Part shown: positions 37,973-42,156 of the stretch, piece by piece
Layout: each line of letters begins with the position of its first letter
Position numbering within the stretch: position 1 is the stretch's first letter
From: a virus
Reading direction: 5' to 3' (one strand)
IMG/VR virus record: IMGVR_UViG_3300014913_000026
Coordinates: 1-42,156 of that record
Length of the DNA stretch: 42,156 nt
Notes under the pieces: generated by a model
Databases searched by the model: none
What the model was told of the DNA's origin: nothing
Seen by the model: the letters and a program-made list of their open reading frames with translations, nothing else
Translations under genes and position numbers: made by a program

Positions 37973-38661
37973 TGCCTAATATAAATATAACAGATTTCAC
38001 AAAAGGGAGAACCCGCTTAAAAAAAACCTTAAACGATCTCCCTACAATCACGCTTGACGAATTACAAGAGCTTTTCAGGATTGATAACCTAATTGCGACA
38101 AATGGCGGTTCTTGCCCTGCTGACGTAGGAATAGACCGCCCTGTTTATGTTGATTGTTTTGAAATTTACCGCCCATCGATTGCGGCAATGACTTTTATAT
38201 CTGAATATGCTTGCGAGTGGTTTATTGATGATATTGAATGCTTGATTTTTACCGCTCTGGCTCTCCAAGAAAGCAGAAACCAGAAAGTTTTGTTTCAAAA
38301 GCTAGGGAATAAAAAACGAGCAATTAAAGCAGTGAGAGATCAGAAACAATATATCTGCTGTACTATTGAAGAGTTGAAACATGCTATTGATGCAGCCTAT
38401 GAGGGATTCCCACTTTCGGGAATTGTGAATAATGAATCACCTACTTATTTATTAGCCCTTGCCTCGAATTATTCGGAATCGATTGGAGGCACGCCAGAAT
38501 ATTGGTTTTGGGATGAATCGGCGCAACGGGTAATGTGGACAGAAAGACAAAGAAGAGACACGGAAAGGCAAGAGAATAAATTGCCTCCTGTCGGTAAAGG
38601 CTGTGCAATCGCTTTATATTTGAAATACGCAAAAGAATTAAAAGAGAAATATGTCAACTAA
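37972..38661 (+). CDS. putative tail assembly chaperone-like protein
   Basis: A 229-residue protein between the tube and tape-measure genes, where tail assembly chaperones normally are. The sequence is mainly alpha-helical (TITLDELQELFRIDNLIATN; CEWFIDDIECLIFTALALQE). I see no obvious slippery heptamer near its end, so a frameshifted longer form is not supported. It overlaps the tape measure by 11 nt. Confidence 0.55.
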   Translation: MPNINITDFTKGRTRLKKTLNDLPTITLDELQELFRIDNLIATNGGSCPADVGIDRPVYVDCFEIYRPSIAAMTFISEYACEWFIDDIECLIFTALALQESRNQKVLFQKLGNKKRAIKAVRDQKQYICCTIEELKHAIDAAYEGFPLSGIVNNESPTYLLALASNYSESIGGTPEYWFWDESAQRVMWTERQRRDTERQENKLPPVGKGCAIALYLKYAKELKEKYVN

Positions 38662-40840
38662 AAAAACAATTGAATTAATCCTGACCGCTAAAAATTTGAT
38701 GGGAAAAGGGTTGAATAAAGGGACTACAGCAATGCAGAAATTTGCTGAAAAGTCCAAAAATGCTTTATTAAAACTCAAAGGTATGCTTTTCTCACTTCCT
38801 GCTCTTGTCGCAGGTGTATTCACAGGAATCGCCTCAAGAATGATAATTAAGCCAGCGATGAACATGGAAAGTTTTAAAGTTCAATTTAAAACTTTGCTTG
38901 GATCATTGGGAAAGGCAGAAAAACGGATTAAGGAATTAACAGACTTTGCAGCGACTACACCATTCCAAATGCCTGGAGTTGTAAAGGCTTCAAAAATACT
39001 AGAGACATTAACAGAGGGCGCAATCTCAACAGGGAAAGGGTTAAGAATGGTTGGAGATGTAGCGGCTGGTGTAGGTGTTCCTATTGATGAATTAGCCGTC
39101 TGGTTTGGTCGTTTATATGACGGTTTGAAAAACAATAGACCTGTAGGGGAGGCAATGGCAAGGCTTCAAGAATTAGGGGCTATTTCAGGAAAAGCACGGG
39201 GAAAAATAGAGGAATTAACGGCAAGCGGTGCAAGTATGGCAGATAAGTGGAAAGCCGTCGAAGATGCAACCTCACGGTACAACGGATTAATGAAAGAGCA
39301 ATCAGAAATACTAACTGGCCTGGTATCGACTTTCAAAGATAATTTTTCTCTAGCTCTTACAGAAATCGGAACTGAAATATTACCTGTTTTGAAAGATGCG
39401 ACAAAGGAATTAACAAAAGTAATTGTTGATCTGAAAAAATCTGGACAGCTAAAAGAATTCGGAAAAGAAGCCGCTCAAGCCTTACGCTCGATTTACAACA
39501 TTTTGAAATCAGTAACAGGCTTTGTAATCAAAAACAGGGAGATTATAGCAAATTTAGGATTATCGCTTGCAGGACTGAAAATATTAAAAATGGCAAAAGT
39601 GGGATTAGTAGCCCTAAAAGTTGCTTTTTCTGCTCTAATAGCTCCCACAGTAGGAGCGACGGCAGCAACAACAGCATTTTTAGGAGTGCTAACTGGCGGA
39701 TTATGGATTGTCGCAATTGCATTAATCGGAAAAGTTGCAAAAGCCTTTATAGGACTACAAAAAGATATTGCAAAAGCCGAGCAAGCTATAAAAAAATTCA
39801 ACATTGCAGGCAGTGGAACAAAAAAAGATTCAATGTGGACGAATTTAAAAGAGGCTTATGGATTTGGTCAAAAAGAAGGAGTAGTATTAAGTTCAAAAGC
39901 AATAACAAAAGAAGAACTTGAAAAAGCAAATGCAGACCGAAGAAGTCGCACTGAAGAAACCGAAAAGAAACAAACAGAAGAAGTAAAGCAAATATCAAAA
40001 CAAGCATTCCAGAAACAAAAAAAACAAGATTTAAAAAACTTCAATGAGCAGATTAAAGCAATGAAAGATATATATATTCCTGAAGCTGAAAAACAACTTG
40101 CCGAAGCTGAAAAATACAGTTTGCAGACATTGAAAGATCAAACAATAGCAGAAAAAAGAGGAGCCTTACGAGGAAGACAAACAGCCGATTATGCAAATAA
40201 TCAACTTGCAAATCAAAGAGAACAAAGTCAGACAGAAAGGAATGAGCAACAAAAAGAAATGGCTAGACGAATGGGAGACGATGCAAACGCCGTTAATGTT
40301 GATGAAAATATATTAATGACTGATTTTTTGAAAAACGCAAATAAGCGAAACGAAGGGATTAAAACAGGTTACAGAAATGCCCAAGTTAGAAAATGGGAAA
40401 GGGAAAACAAGGCAAGCAAAAATAAAGCCGAGCAAGACGAAAAAAAGAGGCTTGAAAGAATAGAGCGAATAGAAGAAAAACGGAAAAAAGGCAGGCATAT
40501 AACAGGCAAAGAATTAGAATTACTTGCAGACGATGAAAAGAGAAAAGCAATAGATGCAGCAAATGCCGCTTTGAAAGCAGAAAAAGACAGATTGAAAGCT
40601 TTACAAGATGAAAAAAATAAACTTCAAAAGTTGACAATTGACGATATTAAAGAAAAAATAAAATGGCGACCGCAAATGTTAAATAAAATTGGAGCTGTAA
40701 CAACAGCGATCGGACAGATAAAACTTAAAGACGCAAAGCAAGACCAACTAGACTATACAAAAAAACTACAGAAAAACAATGAATTACTCTATGAATTGAC
40801 GCAAAAAGATATCAACTCGTGGGATTTATCAAAGAGGTAA
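38651..40840 (+). CDS. tail tape measure protein
   Basis: A 729-residue protein. The N-terminal part (LILTAKNLMGKGLNKGTTAM, then FKVQFKTLLGSLGKAEKRIK and DFAATTPFQMPGVVKASKIL) is the classical tape-measure start; residues 310-370 hold hydrophobic segments (VGLVALKVAFSALIAPTVGA), and the rest is charged coiled coil. Length predicts a tail of roughly 100 nm by the usual 0.15 nm per residue rule. No sheath gene is present, so the tail is probably non-contractile. Confidence 0.92.
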   Translation: MSTKKTIELILTAKNLMGKGLNKGTTAMQKFAEKSKNALLKLKGMLFSLPALVAGVFTGIASRMIIKPAMNMESFKVQFKTLLGSLGKAEKRIKELTDFAATTPFQMPGVVKASKILETLTEGAISTGKGLRMVGDVAAGVGVPIDELAVWFGRLYDGLKNNRPVGEAMARLQELGAISGKARGKIEELTASGASMADKWKAVEDATSRYNGLMKEQSEILTGLVSTFKDNFSLALTEIGTEILPVLKDATKELTKVIVDLKKSGQLKEFGKEAAQALRSIYNILKSVTGFVIKNREIIANLGLSLAGLKILKMAKVGLVALKVAFSALIAPTVGATAATTAFLGVLTGGLWIVAIALIGKVAKAFIGLQKDIAKAEQAIKKFNIAGSGTKKDSMWTNLKEAYGFGQKEGVVLSSKAITKEELEKANADRRSRTEETEKKQTEEVKQISKQAFQKQKKQDLKNFNEQIKAMKDIYIPEAEKQLAEAEKYSLQTLKDQTIAEKRGALRGRQTADYANNQLANQREQSQTERNEQQKEMARRMGDDANAVNVDENILMTDFLKNANKRNEGIKTGYRNAQVRKWERENKASKNKAEQDEKKRLERIERIEEKRKKGRHITGKELELLADDEKRKAIDAANAALKAEKDRLKALQDEKNKLQKLTIDDIKEKIKWRPQMLNKIGAVTTAIGQIKLKDAKQDQLDYTKKLQKNNELLYELTQKDINSWDLSKR

Positions 40841-40844
40841 TATA

Positions 40845-41507
40845 ATGGCACTATCACCAATTTTAAACGGTTGCAGAATTGACTATGATGGAGGTAAGGG
40901 GAGTATTCAATGTTTTTATGAAACATCTGGAGACTTGCCATCCGAGGGTTCAAGCGCAAATACTTTATTTCCAACTGAATTTGTACTAATCCCTACGAGC
41001 GTTTGGATTACGGGGAATTATACATCAATCAACCCTAATTTAATAGTTCCTGAAGTGACAATAGAATTAATTAAAATCGCAGACGAAAGCACGGAAAACT
41101 ATTCAACATATATTCTTGCTCCGAAATCTTACATGCGTGAAGCCGACGTTGACGGGGAAACATACACAAAAAAAGTCGCTTTTAAAACGTATACTGGAAT
41201 TCTTGTAGGATGGACAGAAGCCGAAGACTGGACAAATGATCCCGAAATTGACCCAGCCGACACAGGAGACGAACCGCTATTTACTTTGAAACAATGGGAT
41301 TTGGAAGTTATATCAAGCACGGACTACGCACCAATTTGGATTAATCAAGTTGTTACTTCGTTTCCTTCAGGTATAACCGCTCCTTCAGGAAGCAAACTGT
41401 GTAAATTCGCAGTATCTGAAGAGGCAGTATCACAATCAGGAAATATAAAATATAGAACAAATGCGACTTTCTGGATCGCACCGACTGGCTATACATGGGA
41501 GACGTAA
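40845..41507 (+). CDS. tail protein downstream of tape measure
   Basis: A 220-residue beta-rich protein directly after the tape measure. It has no lysins or enzymatic motifs; segments such as KKVAFKTYTGILVGWTEAED and a C-terminal TNATFWIAPTGYTWET suggest a tail-tip or distal tail protein domain. The next gene begins 5 nt after its stop. Confidence 0.6.
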   Translation: MALSPILNGCRIDYDGGKGSIQCFYETSGDLPSEGSSANTLFPTEFVLIPTSVWITGNYTSINPNLIVPEVTIELIKIADESTENYSTYILAPKSYMREADVDGETYTKKVAFKTYTGILVGWTEAEDWTNDPEIDPADTGDEPLFTLKQWDLEVISSTDYAPIWINQVVTSFPSGITAPSGSKLCKFAVSEEAVSQSGNIKYRTNATFWIAPTGYTWET

Positions 41508-41511
41508 ATAG

Positions 41512-42156
41512 ATGGTTCAACAGTTTCTAAATTGGCTTAGGAGTTCAAAGAGTGTAACAGAATTTACTCAAAAGGTCGCTACTTGGTTTTTTTCTTGGAT
41601 GTGGATAAATGAGGGTTCAAACATCACGATTGATAAAGAGCCGGGCGGAATCGTTATAAATGCGTACAATGTAGGTTTAGGAGATTCGAAAAACATTTTT
41701 CCTGTACAAATAACATCACATGGTAGCAATAATTCTTACAAATGTAACGTCTATGATAAAAAAGATGGCAATGTAATATTTGAAGGAAAAACCCTTACTA
41801 TATACAATATTGATGGTTCTTTAATAATTCCCGACGATACATGGCTTTTAGCATTTTTAAATCCAGACAATGAATATGAAACAGAATATGAAATTAATAT
41901 TGATGGTATGGATGAATTATCGATCCCAAACATTACAGATGCTGATAGGTATATGATATATGATGCATCGGAAAAAGTATACAAAAAAACAAAAAGCGAT
42001 CATCGTTTAAAAGTTTCTATTGATGATATTATCCCAAATTATCTTGAAGAAAAAATAACGGTAAACAGTTCAGGATGCGGTATGAAATTAGAGGTTTTAA
42101 ATCCTGCAGGTAATGAAAGAATAGAAATTTCTGCAAAGGTAAAGAATTCCATTGAA
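41512..42156 (+). CDS. tail fibre/tail-tip protein, N-terminal part (continues at base 1)
   Basis: Open from an ATG at 41512 to the last base: 215 complete codons, with the next codon at base 1. The N-terminus is helical (MVQQFLNWLRSSKSVTEFTQ), then a beta domain. Residues 150-200 hold IPNITDADRYMIYDASEK and DDIIPNYLEEKI, the latter echoed as TPNYLEEKI in the other half. Combined length would be 382 residues ending at 504. It is a structural tail protein probably involved in host contact. Confidence 0.8.
   Translation, partial: MVQQFLNWLRSSKSVTEFTQKVATWFFSWMWINEGSNITIDKEPGGIVINAYNVGLGDSKNIFPVQITSHGSNNSYKCNVYDKKDGNVIFEGKTLTIYNIDGSLIIPDDTWLLAFLNPDNEYETEYEINIDGMDELSIPNITDADRYMIYDASEKVYKKTKSDHRLKVSIDDIIPNYLEEKITVNSSGCGMKLEVLNPAGNERIEISAKVKNSIE

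Noticed and set aside
37900-38700. Programmed frameshift in the tail chaperone gene
   Set aside because: No convincing X-XXY-YYZ slippery site was seen near the end, and the gene already overlaps the tape measure by 11 nt with its own start.

Overview
The window looks like the complete, circularly closed genome (or circularly permuted map) of a tailed phage. The reading frame open at base 42156 continues without a break into the frame open at base 1, giving one tail protein of about 382 residues across the ends. The DNA is AT-rich with clear Shine-Dalgarno sites (AAGGAG type). Several products carry lipoprotein signal peptides, and one is LpoB-like. Together these suggest a Gram-negative (diderm) host that uses Shine-Dalgarno initiation; I cannot name it. 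I find no integrase, transposase, CI/Cro-type repressor, tRNA, CRISPR array or recognisable endolysin.

Layout. A divergent control region (about 26.4-26.95 kb) separates two transcription blocks. Rightward, from a consensus-like promoter at 26895-26923, run small DNA-binding or regulatory genes, a PLD-like protein, small and large terminase, and a Mu-like head module: portal gp29 type, protease/scaffold gpI type, a probable decoration protein, major head gpT type, gpG type, gpF type, and gp36 and gp37 types. A non-contractile (siphovirus-like) tail module with a 729-residue tape measure follows. The block crosses the window ends into tail-tip and fibre genes (1-7.5 kb) and finishes with membrane, receiver-domain, lipoprotein and DUF1353-like genes at 8.77 kb.

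Leftward, from 26.4 kb to 8.77 kb, run many very small overlapping genes (ATGA junctions), a RecT/exonuclease recombination pair, a PAPS-reductase-like PP-loop enzyme, a replisome organiser with internal iterons, a DnaC-like loader, RusA, an LpoB-like lipoprotein, two DNA methyltransferases and many small cysteine-rich proteins.

Most notable: (1) a sulfotransferase gene overlapping an APS-kinase gene inside the tail-fibre region, a candidate phage sulfation cassette; (2) an intercistronic RNA at 19.55-19.69 kb with a closing stem, a possible pseudoknot and an anti-SD/anti-anti-SD arrangement, resembling an undescribed translational riboswitch; (3) a 2-kb stretch (24.7-26.8 kb) packed with perfect inverted repeats running through several coding sequences and a roughly 420-nt structured leader; (4) an LpoB-like PBP activator made by fusion to a duplicated short lipoprotein; (5) a stand-alone receiver domain next to the late membrane genes.
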